The translations under genes and the position numbers were made by a program. From assembly GCF_014467285.1 (NCBI RefSeq), contig NZ_NKHR01000009.1, positions 62,001-126,000 on the forward strand: a stretch of 64,000 bases of DNA, given 5' to 3'. Positions 9,086-17,105 of the stretch are shown piece by piece; positions within the stretch are counted from its first letter, which is position 1; each line of letters opens with the position of its first letter. Under the pieces are notes generated by a model. That model worked only from the letters and a program-made list of their open reading frames with translations, did not search any database and had not been told where the DNA came from. This DNA comes from Xenorhabdus sp014467285. Lineage in GTDB: Bacteria > Pseudomonadota > Gammaproteobacteria > Enterobacterales > Enterobacteriaceae.

Positions 9086-9409
9086 ATGGAAATGAAAGAA
9101 AATATAGAGAGATTAATGATAGAACATGGTTTTACTTTAAAGGAAATAAATTTGATAAAATCTGCTGCTGCGCGTTCAGATTATGATATATTGCAAGAGA
9201 TTTTATATCTAAAAAAAGGTTTCTATGGATCAGTGTTAAGTTTTTTGGTTATTTTTCTTTTTTTTATTTTTGTTTTTGTTTTGTCCGACAATATCCATTA
9301 CACTAGTCTTATATTGACTTTTTTTATTTCTATATTTTTGGCATTGTATTTTTCAGCCATAAAGTTAAAATATAAATCCTTTATGTTTTTAAGGAAGCAT
9401 AAAGGATAA
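9086..9409 (+). CDS. small two-helix membrane protein, unknown
   Basis: A 107-residue protein with a charged ~45-residue cytoplasmic-type head (TLKEINLIKSAAARSDYDIL), two hydrophobic helices (about 48-67 and 72-91) and a basic tail. I do not recognise the family. A second ATG at 9092 is an equally possible start. It converges with the DUF4225 gene, and the stop codons are only six bases apart. Because small membrane proteins often protect against membrane-active effectors, it could be an immunity protein, but the convergent orientation is unusual for that role. Confidence 0.5.
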   Translation: MEMKENIERLMIEHGFTLKEINLIKSAAARSDYDILQEILYLKKGFYGSVLSFLVIFLFFIFVFVLSDNIHYTSLILTFFISIFLALYFSAIKLKYKSFMFLRKHKG

Positions 9410-9415
9410 ATGTGT

Positions 9416-10228
9416 TTATTTTTTCTTATTGTAGTCCGGATCATTATATATATCATTGGCCGATTTTATAGTAATCCCATCGGCCAAGACTTCAAATCCT
9501 AGAGCATATCCACTCATAAGCTCGTAATTATAAACATACTCGTTATTCATATAATGGAATAACCTCCTTGCTTCTGGTTTTAATGTGCTTCTTAATAATC
9601 CGTAACCAGAAAGAGCTAAATCTACTCCAGCATAAACTAGGCTTCCTGTTTTTTTACTGTAGCCGTAGTATTCAGCGGCATTTTCATATCCTAGACGCAA
9701 ATAACCCTTGAAATTAGCATCATTTTCAACGATAGCTCCAAAATTTTCTTGGATGTTGCTTACGCCATGCACTATAAGCCCGGCGCCGGCTATGTAGCCG
9801 ATGGTTGCACCATATACAGAAGTATATCCCGCTCCTATGATAGATACCCCTGTGGTAATTTGCGCTCCTCCTACAATTATACCAACCCCTTTTAATACAT
9901 AATCAAAAAAATCAAGTTTTTTTCTAATTTCTATAGTCGCATGTTGCTGATATGTAGCATGTTTTAATGAGTTTTCTTGGCGTAATAAATAATCTCTTTC
10001 TGTCTTTAGTTCCTGCATTGATTGTTTTTTTATGTCAAGAGATGAGGTGTTTTTTAAATTATTAATGTGATGTTCGGCGTAATTCTTTATTTCGTGTAGA
10101 AATTTATTTCTTATATGGAAATTCTTAAGGAATCTTGATGCGGATAATGACACTTCGATGAGGCTTCTTTGGGTTGTCAATGCCATTGATAAATAATAAT
10201 CAGATTCTCTATTTTGATAGTAGTTCAT
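9416..10228 (-). CDS. DUF4225 domain protein, candidate T6SS cargo
   Basis: A 270-residue protein. The first ~115 residues are charged and helical (KQSMQELKTERDYLLRQENS). A glycine-rich hydrophobic stretch follows (about 120-165: GVGIIVGGAQITTGVSIIG) and resembles the membrane-inserting part of DUF4225 proteins. The C-terminal third (YENAAEYYGYSKKTGSLVYAG) is typical of this family in Xenorhabdus, Photorhabdus and Serratia. Its ATG overlaps the stop of the upstream Hcp gene by one base (TAATG), indicating translational coupling. Hcp neighbours commonly are toxins carried in the Hcp tube, so an antibacterial membrane-directed effector is likely, though unproven. Confidence 0.6.
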   Translation of the reverse strand: MNYYQNRESDYYLSMALTTQRSLIEVSLSASRFLKNFHIRNKFLHEIKNYAEHHINNLKNTSSLDIKKQSMQELKTERDYLLRQENSLKHATYQQHATIEIRKKLDFFDYVLKGVGIIVGGAQITTGVSIIGAGYTSVYGATIGYIAGAGLIVHGVSNIQENFGAIVENDANFKGYLRLGYENAAEYYGYSKKTGSLVYAGVDLALSGYGLLRSTLKPEARRLFHYMNNEYVYNYELMSGYALGFEVLADGITIKSANDIYNDPDYNKKK

Positions 10229-10593
10229 TAATAAACCCTCTCATCCCAAATACTGTACCCGCTAGTTCCTGCTAAGTGATGTTGCCATGTTATACTTTTA
10301 TATTTAAAAGATATAATTTCTTGTGGTTGAGCATCATTATGCGTTAATGAATTAGGACAAATGACGTTAATATTACTTATCGTTGCATTTGTTACTTTTA
10401 TAGTAAAGTAAAGGGATAATCCACCATTGCTATCTGTTCTATATATATCAAATGTACATTCCAATTCTTCATTATCTGAAATGGTCACTCCCAATAATGG
10501 GGTTGCTTTATCTATTGAATCCTCTGTGGAACACCCTGCAGATATTAAACCTTGTTTCTTTCCTTTGATTGTTAAGTAAATAATATTAGCCAC
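10228..10593 (-). CDS. hcp: Hcp family T6SS protein with internal deletion
   Basis: Starts MANIIYLTIKGKKQGLISAG and ends HHLAGTSGYSIWDERVY, both near-identical to enterobacterial Hcp tube proteins. The length is 121 residues where the family has about 160. The missing ~40 residues fall between STEDSI (residue ~27) and DKATPLLG, removing the usual NKYQ-GHEDEI and the following strands. The frame is kept. Since the deleted part belongs to the beta-barrel, ring assembly may be lost. The gene has no other T6SS genes nearby and directly precedes the DUF4225 gene, so this is an orphan Hcp-effector module. Confidence 0.8.
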   Translation of the reverse strand: MANIIYLTIKGKKQGLISAGCSTEDSIDKATPLLGVTISDNEELECTFDIYRTDSNGGLSLYFTIKVTNATISNINVICPNSLTHNDAQPQEIISFKYKSITWQHHLAGTSGYSIWDERVY

Positions 10594-10798
10594 TTAAATC
10601 ATCCTTTTATTTGTTTTATATAATCTACCAAAGTATAAAAAAACATTAATACCGTCAATATATACGATGGTTTTAAAAAAAATCAAACATTAACCACCGC
10701 TAAACCAAATTTTGGTGAATTATATAAGAACAAGGAATATATTTCCGTTATTATATCCCTGCCGTTTATTGGTTCCGTTACGTGATTTTATTTTTGAG

Positions 10799-10825
10799 TG
10801 GCGACCTAAATCGCCATTTTTATTT
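10799..10825 (+). terminator. rho-independent terminator with no upstream plus-strand gene
   Basis: TGGCGA, a six-base loop, TCGCCA, then TTTTTATTT. The T-run is on the plus strand only, yet both flanking genes (hcp and paaZ) are on the minus strand. It may end a short unannotated transcript or be a relic. Confidence 0.6.
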
Positions 10826-10828
10826 GGT

Positions 10829-10854
10829 GCGCCGAGCGTAGCGCTGCGAGGCGC
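10829..10854. repeat. GC-rich imperfect hairpin
   Basis: GCGCC at 10829-10833 and GGCGC at 10850-10854 enclose the palindromic core AGCGCT. Its GC content stands out from the AT-rich spacer, suggesting a dispersed intergenic repeat or the 3' structure of paaZ mRNA, which ends at 10914 on the other strand. Confidence 0.35.
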
Positions 10855-10913
10855 TATCTGTTAGGGGGCCAGCCATTCCCTTGGCTTCATAAATCTCCGA
10901 TTCCCTTACCGTT

Positions 10914-12986
10914 CTATGCTGACGCCACAAAATCGCCTTGTTGCCGCTCCACCAGCGTCAGAATGCTATAAAGCGCTACAGGTTGTTGTTCCTGATTCAG
11001 TACCTGAACATCCCACATCACAACACCTTGTGGTGTATCTTCTGGCGTTTTCTGGACTTTTTTAATCTTTTTCTTGCAAGTCAGACGTACCTGAATGGTA
11101 TCGCCAATCTTAACCGGTTCAATGAAGCGCAGGTTTTCCATACCATAGTTAGCAAGTACAGGCCCGACAGCAGCGTCAACAAACAAGCCCGCAGCAGCCG
11201 ATACGACAAAATAGCCATGCGCCACGCGTTCACCAAATAAGGATTCTGCCGCGCCAATTTTATCCATATGCGCATAAAAATGATCCCCGCTCAGGCAAGC
11301 AAAATTAACGATATCCGCTTCCGTCACCGTCCTGCGCGCGGTCAGTAAACTTTCACCAATTTCAAGCTGTTCGAAATACCTGCGGAATGGGTGTATCAGC
11401 TCTTCCTTCACTTTTGCGCCACGAACCCATTCACGACCAATCGCAGCCAGCATACTTGGGCTAGCCTGAATTGCCGTGCGCTGCATGTAATGTTTTACGG
11501 CACGCAGCCCGCCCAGCTCCTCACCGCCGCCTGCACGTCCCGGCCCGCCATGTACCAGCATGGGTAGTGGAGAACCGTGTCCTGTGGATTCCGCAGAAGC
11601 GGCTTCATCCAGCACTAACATACGGCCATGAGCACACGCTGTCGCACGAATCACCTGTACGGCAATCTGCTCATCTGCCGTCACCAACGAACCGACCAAA
11701 CTGCCATCTCCCATCATCGCCAGTTCGATCGCCTGTTCGGTATCCTTATAAGCCATCAACGTGGAAACTGGCCCGAAGGCTTCCGTACTGTGTACGACCT
11801 GATTTGCCATTGGATCAGCGCAATAGAGCAAAGTTGGTGGATAGAAGGCCCCGTTGCTGTTGCTATTGCCCGTCAGTACCAATTTATCCAGTGAACCCCC
11901 ACACAAAAGCTCACACCCGCTATTGTGCAATTCGTTGACTTTCGCCTGTACCTCATCACGCTGCTCCAGATTAATCAACGCTCCCATGCGTACTTCCGGC
12001 AAAGCGGGATCGCCGACCGTCACACCAGACAACCGTTTGAGCAATGCTTGTTTGACGTCTTCCATTTGACCAACAGGCACAATAATACGCCGAATTGCCG
12101 TACATTTCTGACCCGCCTTGACGGTCATTTCACGGACAACTTCCTTGATAAATACGCCAAATTCCGGCATATCAGGTGTGACATCTTCTCCCAGAATACA
12201 GCAGTTGAGAGAGTCCGCTTCCATCGTAAAGGGAATGGATTTTTCTATCAGCCGGGGATGGGTACGCAGTTTCTGCCCTGTTTGTGCCGAGCCGGTAAAT
12301 GTGACGGCATCCTGATAATCGAGATGATCAAACAGATCACCAATGCCACCGCAGATCAACTGCAATGCGCCTTCCGGCACCAGACCACTGTCGGTGATCA
12401 TTTTCACCATCGCCTGTGTTAATTGGGCAGAAGCCGTAGCAGGTTTGATAATTGCCGACATTCCCGCCATCCACGTTGGGGCCAATTTTTCCAGCATACC
12501 CCAACAAGGAAAGTTAAACGCGTTGATATGCAGTGCTACACCGGGGCGGGAAGTCAGTACGTGGCGGGCCACAAACTGAGATTGTTTAGACAACGGTATC
12601 ATCTCATCTTCCGGCCACAGCGTATCATCCGGTAATTCACGTCCTGCCAATCCTGCATAAGAGAAAAGCGTCGCCACACCGCCTTCAATATCAACCCAGC
12701 TATCTGAACGGGTCGCCCCTGTCTGCGTAGAAATGGCATACAGTGCCTCTTTGTTGGCAAGCAGATGCTTTGCAACTGCTTTCATCATCTGCGCCCGTTG
12801 CTGGAATGTCATCGCAGCCAGCGCCTTTCCCCCTTTTTCACGGGCATACTCTAAACTTTTTGCGAGTGGCAAACCCTCTGAAGATACCTGATACAAGGCT
12901 TCGCCGCTGATTGCATGATGAATGGTTCTCGTGTTGCCCTGCCCATAAACCCAAGCGCCACAAATGTAACTCGTCAATTGTTGCAT
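10914..12986 (-). CDS. paaZ: PaaZ, bifunctional ring-cleaving hydrolase/aldehyde dehydrogenase
   Basis: Opens the oxepin-CoA ring and oxidises the resulting aldehyde to 3-oxo-5,6-dehydrosuberyl-CoA. Residues ~1-520 are an aldehyde dehydrogenase (TMEADSLNC with the catalytic glutamate, KAGQKCTAIRR with the catalytic cysteine). Residues ~535-680 are a MaoC-type hydratase (FACLSGDHFYAHMD). The start at 12986 (MQQLTSYICG) matches E. coli PaaZ and has GGAG ten bases upstream; an in-frame opening twelve codons earlier is unlikely. 690 residues, normal for the family. Divergent from paaA across a 330-base regulatory spacer. Confidence 0.95.
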   Translation of the reverse strand: MQQLTSYICGAWVYGQGNTRTIHHAISGEALYQVSSEGLPLAKSLEYAREKGGKALAAMTFQQRAQMMKAVAKHLLANKEALYAISTQTGATRSDSWVDIEGGVATLFSYAGLAGRELPDDTLWPEDEMIPLSKQSQFVARHVLTSRPGVALHINAFNFPCWGMLEKLAPTWMAGMSAIIKPATASAQLTQAMVKMITDSGLVPEGALQLICGGIGDLFDHLDYQDAVTFTGSAQTGQKLRTHPRLIEKSIPFTMEADSLNCCILGEDVTPDMPEFGVFIKEVVREMTVKAGQKCTAIRRIIVPVGQMEDVKQALLKRLSGVTVGDPALPEVRMGALINLEQRDEVQAKVNELHNSGCELLCGGSLDKLVLTGNSNSNGAFYPPTLLYCADPMANQVVHSTEAFGPVSTLMAYKDTEQAIELAMMGDGSLVGSLVTADEQIAVQVIRATACAHGRMLVLDEAASAESTGHGSPLPMLVHGGPGRAGGGEELGGLRAVKHYMQRTAIQASPSMLAAIGREWVRGAKVKEELIHPFRRYFEQLEIGESLLTARRTVTEADIVNFACLSGDHFYAHMDKIGAAESLFGERVAHGYFVVSAAAGLFVDAAVGPVLANYGMENLRFIEPVKIGDTIQVRLTCKKKIKKVQKTPEDTPQGVVMWDVQVLNQEQQPVALYSILTLVERQQGDFVASA

Positions 12987-13006
12987 TTTTTTCTCCATCA
13001 ATCTCA

Positions 13007-13025
13007 TTAATGAATCAATCATTAA
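13007..13025. promoter_or_regulatory. palindrome just upstream of paaZ, possible operator
   Basis: TTAATGA and TCATTAA form a 7-base inverted repeat around ATCAA, 21 bases upstream of the paaZ ATG. The minus strand of the core reads TGATTCA, one base off the TGATTCG core I recall for the PaaX box. A repressor site for paaZ is plausible. Confidence 0.4.
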
Positions 13026-13183
13026 GTAACAGCATGCTAGTTATGTATCATATATTTCATTAACAAGGCCACCTGCAAAATTAACAAAATAAAAACATTT
13101 GTGTCCGGTCACTTGTTAATATTCTTATCATCATCAAACATTAAAAATTAACTATTTGTTTTATAATAGATTTAAATTCATAT

Positions 13184-13199
13184 TGTGATGTGTGCGACA
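13184..13199 (+). promoter_or_regulatory. candidate CRP site upstream of paaA
   Basis: TGTGA, six bases, CGACA. The left half is perfect and the right half matches TCACA at three of five positions. It lies 118 bases before paaA in the divergent paaZ/paaA spacer. The E. coli paaA promoter is known to be CRP-dependent, which fits catabolite control here. Confidence 0.45.
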
Positions 13200-13258
13200 A
13201 ATATACAACTCAAGCATTTGATATTTTTGTTATCGGTTTGTAGATTTATGGTTACTTA

Positions 13259-13273
13259 AAAATGATTCGTTTT
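13259..13273 (+). promoter_or_regulatory. candidate PaaX operator before paaA
   Basis: AAAATGATTCGTTTT agrees with the 15-base PaaX consensus as I recall it (WWTRTGATTCGYGWT) at 13 positions, including the whole TGATTCG core. It lies 44 bases upstream of the paaA ATG, where a repressor would block transcription until phenylacetyl-CoA binds PaaX. Confidence 0.5.
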
Positions 13274-13316
13274 TATGCTCAATATAAAAAAATAAGAATC
13301 ATAATGGAGTCCAAAA

Positions 13317-14258
13317 ATGACAACTGACCCACTTCAGGCGCACTTTGACGCCAAGATCGCCGCGGATCTCTCCATTGAGGCCAAAGATTGGATGCCTGAA
13401 GCCTATCGCCAGAATCTGATACGCCAGATTGGTCAACACGCACACTCGGAAGTGGTCGGTATGTTACCGGAAGCCAATTGGATCACCCGCGCCCCGACAT
13501 TACGCCGCAAAGCCATCCTGCTAGCTAAAGTACAGGATGAGGCAGGACATGGGCTTTATCTCTATAGCGCGGCTGAAACACTGGGTTGTTCCCGTCAGGA
13601 TCTCTACCAGAAACTGCTGGATGGCAAGATGAAGTACTCTTCCATCTTTAACTATCCCACCCTGAGCTGGGCAGATATTGGCGTGATTGGCTGGCTGGTG
13701 GATGGTGCAGCAATTGTTAATCAGGTCGCCTTGTGCCGGGCCTCTTACGGTCCCTATGCCCGCGCGATGGTGAAGATCTGCAAGGAAGAAAGTTTCCACC
13801 AGCGGCAAGGTTATGAAGCCGTCATGGCGCTGGCAAATGGCAACGAAGCCCAACGCGCAATGTTACAAGATGCCATTAACCGTTTCTGGTGGCCGACATT
13901 AATGATGTTTGGCCCGAACGACAGTGATTCTCCCAATAGCACCCAGAGCATGGCGTGGAAAATCAAGCGATTCAGCAATGATGAACTACGGCAAAAATTC
14001 ATCGACAACACCGTTCCCCAGTTAGAAGCACTGGGCATGACAGCTCCCGATCCCGAATTGATCTGGGATGAAGCAACCGGACATTACCGTTTTGGCGAAA
14101 TCAACTGGGATGAATTCTATCAAGTGCTGAAAGGACAAGGCATCTGCAATCACGAGCGTCTGGAGGCCAAACGCCGGGCTTGGGAAAACGGAAGTTGGGT
14201 ACGTGAGGCAGCATGTGTTCATGCCAAGAAAACAGCCGCCAAAAAAAGTGCTGCCTAA
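13317..14258 (+). CDS. paaA: PaaA, catalytic subunit of phenylacetyl-CoA epoxidase
   Basis: Diiron oxygenase subunit that, with PaaC, PaaB and PaaE, converts phenylacetyl-CoA to the ring-1,2-epoxide. The four-helix ferritin-like core shows QDEAGH (~73-78) and KEESFHQ (~156-162), the E-x-x-H metal-ligand pairs. The end is lysine/alanine-rich. 313 residues, close to E. coli (309). GGAG lies ten bases before the ATG. It heads the paaABCDEFGHIJK operon and the next gene follows after a 38-base gap. Confidence 0.95.
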   Translation: MTTDPLQAHFDAKIAADLSIEAKDWMPEAYRQNLIRQIGQHAHSEVVGMLPEANWITRAPTLRRKAILLAKVQDEAGHGLYLYSAAETLGCSRQDLYQKLLDGKMKYSSIFNYPTLSWADIGVIGWLVDGAAIVNQVALCRASYGPYARAMVKICKEESFHQRQGYEAVMALANGNEAQRAMLQDAINRFWWPTLMMFGPNDSDSPNSTQSMAWKIKRFSNDELRQKFIDNTVPQLEALGMTAPDPELIWDEATGHYRFGEINWDEFYQVLKGQGICNHERLEAKRRAWENGSWVREAACVHAKKTAAKKSAA

Positions 14259-14296
14259 TCCGCGTCATCTGAACAGAACCGAAGGGAGTGAATCTA

Positions 14297-14584
14297 ATGA
14301 ACAATAACGAGTGGCCACTGTATGAGGTCTTTGTCCGCAGTAAACAGGGATTGGCTCACCGCCATGTTGGCAGCCTCCATGCGGCAGATGATCAAATGGC
14401 ACTGGAAAACGCACGTGATGCCTACACGCGCCGCAATGAAGGCTGCTCCATCTGGGTCGTGAAATCCATCCATCTGGTGGCCTCACAACCGGAAGAGCGC
14501 GGGGCGTTTTTCTCCCCCTCGGAAGACAAGATTTACCGTCATCCGACTTTCTACACCATTCCTGATGGCATCAAGAATATGTAG
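14297..14584 (+). CDS. paaB: PaaB, small subunit of phenylacetyl-CoA epoxidase
   Basis: A 95-residue protein, WPLYEVFVRSKQGLAHRHVG near the start and YRHPTFYTIPDGIKNM at the end, almost as in E. coli PaaB. It bridges PaaAC heterodimers in the multisubunit epoxidase. The ATG at 14297 is preferred over the GTG at 14288 because AAGGGAG ends eight bases before it and the resulting length equals the E. coli protein. paaC starts 11 bases after the stop. Confidence 0.94.
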   Translation: MNNNEWPLYEVFVRSKQGLAHRHVGSLHAADDQMALENARDAYTRRNEGCSIWVVKSIHLVASQPEERGAFFSPSEDKIYRHPTFYTIPDGIKNM

Positions 14585-14595
14585 GGAACGGAAAT

Positions 14596-15372
14596 ATGAA
14601 TACACATAACGTTTCATCACCCCAACATGATCTGTTTCATTATGTGCTGCGCCAGGGAGATACGCCGCTGATTCTGGCACAGCGCCTGTGCGAATGGTGC
14701 GGACATGCGCCAGAACTGGAAATTGACCTCGCTCTGGCGAATATCGGCCTTGACCTGCTTGGGCAATCACGCCATTTCCTCAGCTATGCAGCCACCCTTT
14801 CAGGAACGGGGCTTGATGAAGACCATCTGGCGTTTGGTCGTGATGAGCGCGAGTTCCTTAATCTACTGTTGGTGGAACAGCCAAACGGCGGCTTTAATGA
14901 CACATTGGTGCGCCAATTTTTCATCGATGCCTATCACGTTCTCCTGCATCAGGCACTGAGCCAAAGCCGTGATCCCCAATTGGCCGCCATCAGTACCAAG
15001 TCGTTGAAGGAAGTGGAATATCACTTGCGATTCAGCCGGGGCTGGATGATTCGCCTGGGGGATAGCACAGAGCTGAGCCACAGAAAAATTCAGCAATCCA
15101 TCAATCAACTATGGCGCTTTACCGGTGAACTATTCTATTGCGACGAAACAGAGCAGCGGCTGGTGTTGAACGGCATTGCCGTTGATCCCCGCACACTGCG
15201 TGAGCCGTGGCTGCAAATCGTCAAAGAAACATTCGCGGAAGCGACATTAGACATACCGCCAGAACAGCCTTACCGACAAGGCGGGAAACAAGGGCTGCAT
15301 ACGGAAAATTTGGGGTACATGCTGGCAGAAATGCAATATCTGCAACGTACTTACCCCAACTGCATCTGGTAA
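14596..15372 (+). CDS. paaC: PaaC, structural subunit of phenylacetyl-CoA epoxidase
   Basis: Ferritin-like partner of PaaA without a functional diiron site; the pair is needed for an active epoxidase. Key stretches are LAQRLCEWCGHAPELEIDLA, NIGLDLLGQSRHFL and VEYHLRFSRGWMIRLGDST, all family hallmarks. 258 residues (E. coli 248). GGGAACGG precedes the ATG. It lies in the unbroken paaA-E block. Confidence 0.94.
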   Translation: MNTHNVSSPQHDLFHYVLRQGDTPLILAQRLCEWCGHAPELEIDLALANIGLDLLGQSRHFLSYAATLSGTGLDEDHLAFGRDEREFLNLLLVEQPNGGFNDTLVRQFFIDAYHVLLHQALSQSRDPQLAAISTKSLKEVEYHLRFSRGWMIRLGDSTELSHRKIQQSINQLWRFTGELFYCDETEQRLVLNGIAVDPRTLREPWLQIVKETFAEATLDIPPEQPYRQGGKQGLHTENLGYMLAEMQYLQRTYPNCIW

Positions 15373-15398
15373 CAAAAAACGGCTAGTCATGGGAGGAA

Positions 15399-15929
15399 AT
15401 GATGGAACAGCAATACGACACACTCTTTCGTGCAAGCGTACAGCCGCCGGAAATCCATCAAATCTGGCAATGTCTGCACCAAATTGCCGATCCAGAACTC
15501 CCCGTGCTCTCCATTACGGATCTTGGCATGATTCGGGCAGTCACGCCTATGCAAGACATGCAAAACGGCTGGCGAGTGACATTCACCCCAACGTATTCCG
15601 GTTGCCCCGCGACGGAGTACTTGCTCAATGCCATTCAGGAAACACTGACACAAGCAGGCTTTGCGCCAGTGGATATTGAAGTGAGCCTGGCTCCCGCATG
15701 GACAACCGACTGGATGAATGCAGATGCCAAACAGCGTTTACGTGAATTCGGCATTGCCCCGCCCCAAGGATTGGCCTGTGAAAAATCGGCAGATGTGGAA
15801 CCGATCATCTGCCCGCGCTGCGGTAGCCATACAACAGAAAAAATCAGTGAATTTGGCTCTACCGCCTGCAAAGCGCTTTATCGCTGTCAGCAGTGTCTGG
15901 AGCCGTTTGATTATTTCAAGTGTATCTAA
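15399..15929 (+). CDS. paaD: PaaD, SufT-like Fe-S maturation protein for the epoxidase
   Basis: An N-terminal MIP18/SufT-like domain (HQIADPELPVLSITDLGMIR, FTPTYSGCPATEYL) is followed by a zinc-ribbon-like tail (CPRCG, then YRCQQCLEPFDYFKC). Current thinking for the family is a role in assembling or repairing the metal cofactors of the PaaABCE complex. 176 residues (E. coli 165-167). GGGAGGAA sits directly before the start; the next ATG at 15402 is an equal alternative. Confidence 0.9.
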   Translation: MMEQQYDTLFRASVQPPEIHQIWQCLHQIADPELPVLSITDLGMIRAVTPMQDMQNGWRVTFTPTYSGCPATEYLLNAIQETLTQAGFAPVDIEVSLAPAWTTDWMNADAKQRLREFGIAPPQGLACEKSADVEPIICPRCGSHTTEKISEFGSTACKALYRCQQCLEPFDYFKCI

Positions 15930-15949
15930 ATTCAATAAGGGAGCAGAAG

Positions 15950-17062
15950 ATGGCGACTTTTCACTCAGCACGGTCACATTCCTTACGATCATATAGCTTT
16001 CACCGCTTAAGCATCGCTGCCATTGAACGGGAAACACCGGATGCCGTGACCGTCACATTGCACGTTCCCGATGAACTAAAGGACCGTTTCTGCTATCAAC
16101 CCGGCCAACATCTGACACTCAAGGCTCAGGTAAACGGTGAAGAGCTGCGTCGTTGTTACTCCATCTGTAGTTCACCACTGGATGATGTTTTACAAATCGG
16201 CGTCAAGGCCGTTTATCAGGGGCGTTTTTCGACTTTCATCAATCAACAATTAAAAGTCGGGGATGAGCTGGAGGTTATGCTGCCACAAGGCACCTTCGGG
16301 CATTGTCCCGATACAAACCAGCAAGGGCATTATCTGGCGATTGCTGCCGGTTCAGGTATCACGCCCATTTTATCAATTATCAAAAGTACGTTGGCACAGG
16401 AATCGGACAGCACCTTTACGCTGATTTATGGCAACCGAACCAGCCGTTCAGTGATGTTCAAAGAGGCGTTGGCTGATATTAAAAATCGCTATCTGGATCG
16501 TTTCCAGGTGCTGTATCTGTTCAGTCAGGAAGCCACCGACAGCCCGCTGTTTAACGGGCGCATTGACACCGATCACTTACAGCGCATCGGTAAAACCTTG
16601 CTCAACTTCGCCCAGTTTGATCAGGCTTTTCTCTGCGGGCCAGAAGCGATGCTGGATGATGCCCACTCAGCATTAGAACAGGCAGGCATTCCCGCCCAAT
16701 GTATCCATAGTGAACGTTTCAATACCGGGCAAATGCAAAAAGCGGCGATGGGTTCGCGTCCCGCCAATCTTGCTGAGCGCAGCGAAACCCATGTCGAAAT
16801 TCATCTGGATGGCCGCACTCTTAACATAACAATAAACGCAGAGGATGACAGTATTCTTGATGCTGCCCTTCGTCAGGGCGCTGATTTACCCTATGCCTGC
16901 AAAGGGGGCGTGTGCGCCACCTGCAAATGTCGGCTTAAATCCGGTGAAGTAGACATGGCAGTAAACTACAGCCTCGAACCGGATCAATTGGCGGCCGGTT
17001 ATATCTTAAGTTGCCAGTCATGGCCGAAAGGCGATGGCGTGATTGTCGATTTTGACATCTGA
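15950..17062 (+). CDS. paaE: PaaE, reductase of phenylacetyl-CoA epoxidase
   Basis: Passes electrons from NADPH via FAD and a 2Fe-2S cluster to the diiron centre in PaaA. FAD-binding RRCYSICSS (~75-83), NAD-binding AAGSGITPILSI, and a C-terminal plant-type ferredoxin with CKGGVCATCKC plus a later cysteine in YILSCQSWP. The ATG at 15950 gives MATFHSA, matching E. coli MTTFHS, with AAGGGAG upstream; an earlier in-frame start at 15920 overlaps paaD and is unlikely. 370 residues, slightly longer than E. coli (356). Confidence 0.94.
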   Translation: MATFHSARSHSLRSYSFHRLSIAAIERETPDAVTVTLHVPDELKDRFCYQPGQHLTLKAQVNGEELRRCYSICSSPLDDVLQIGVKAVYQGRFSTFINQQLKVGDELEVMLPQGTFGHCPDTNQQGHYLAIAAGSGITPILSIIKSTLAQESDSTFTLIYGNRTSRSVMFKEALADIKNRYLDRFQVLYLFSQEATDSPLFNGRIDTDHLQRIGKTLLNFAQFDQAFLCGPEAMLDDAHSALEQAGIPAQCIHSERFNTGQMQKAAMGSRPANLAERSETHVEIHLDGRTLNITINAEDDSILDAALRQGADLPYACKGGVCATCKCRLKSGEVDMAVNYSLEPDQLAAGYILSCQSWPKGDGVIVDFDI

Positions 17063-17105
17063 ACGCCTGCATACATAAAAAATCAGGAATGAGGAGCGAC
17101 CGATC

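Noticed and set aside
11471..12635. Several open frames on the plus strand inside paaZ
   Set aside because: They are antisense to a well-conserved enzyme, have no ribosome sites, and encode cysteine/proline/arginine-rich nonsense typical of shadow frames.
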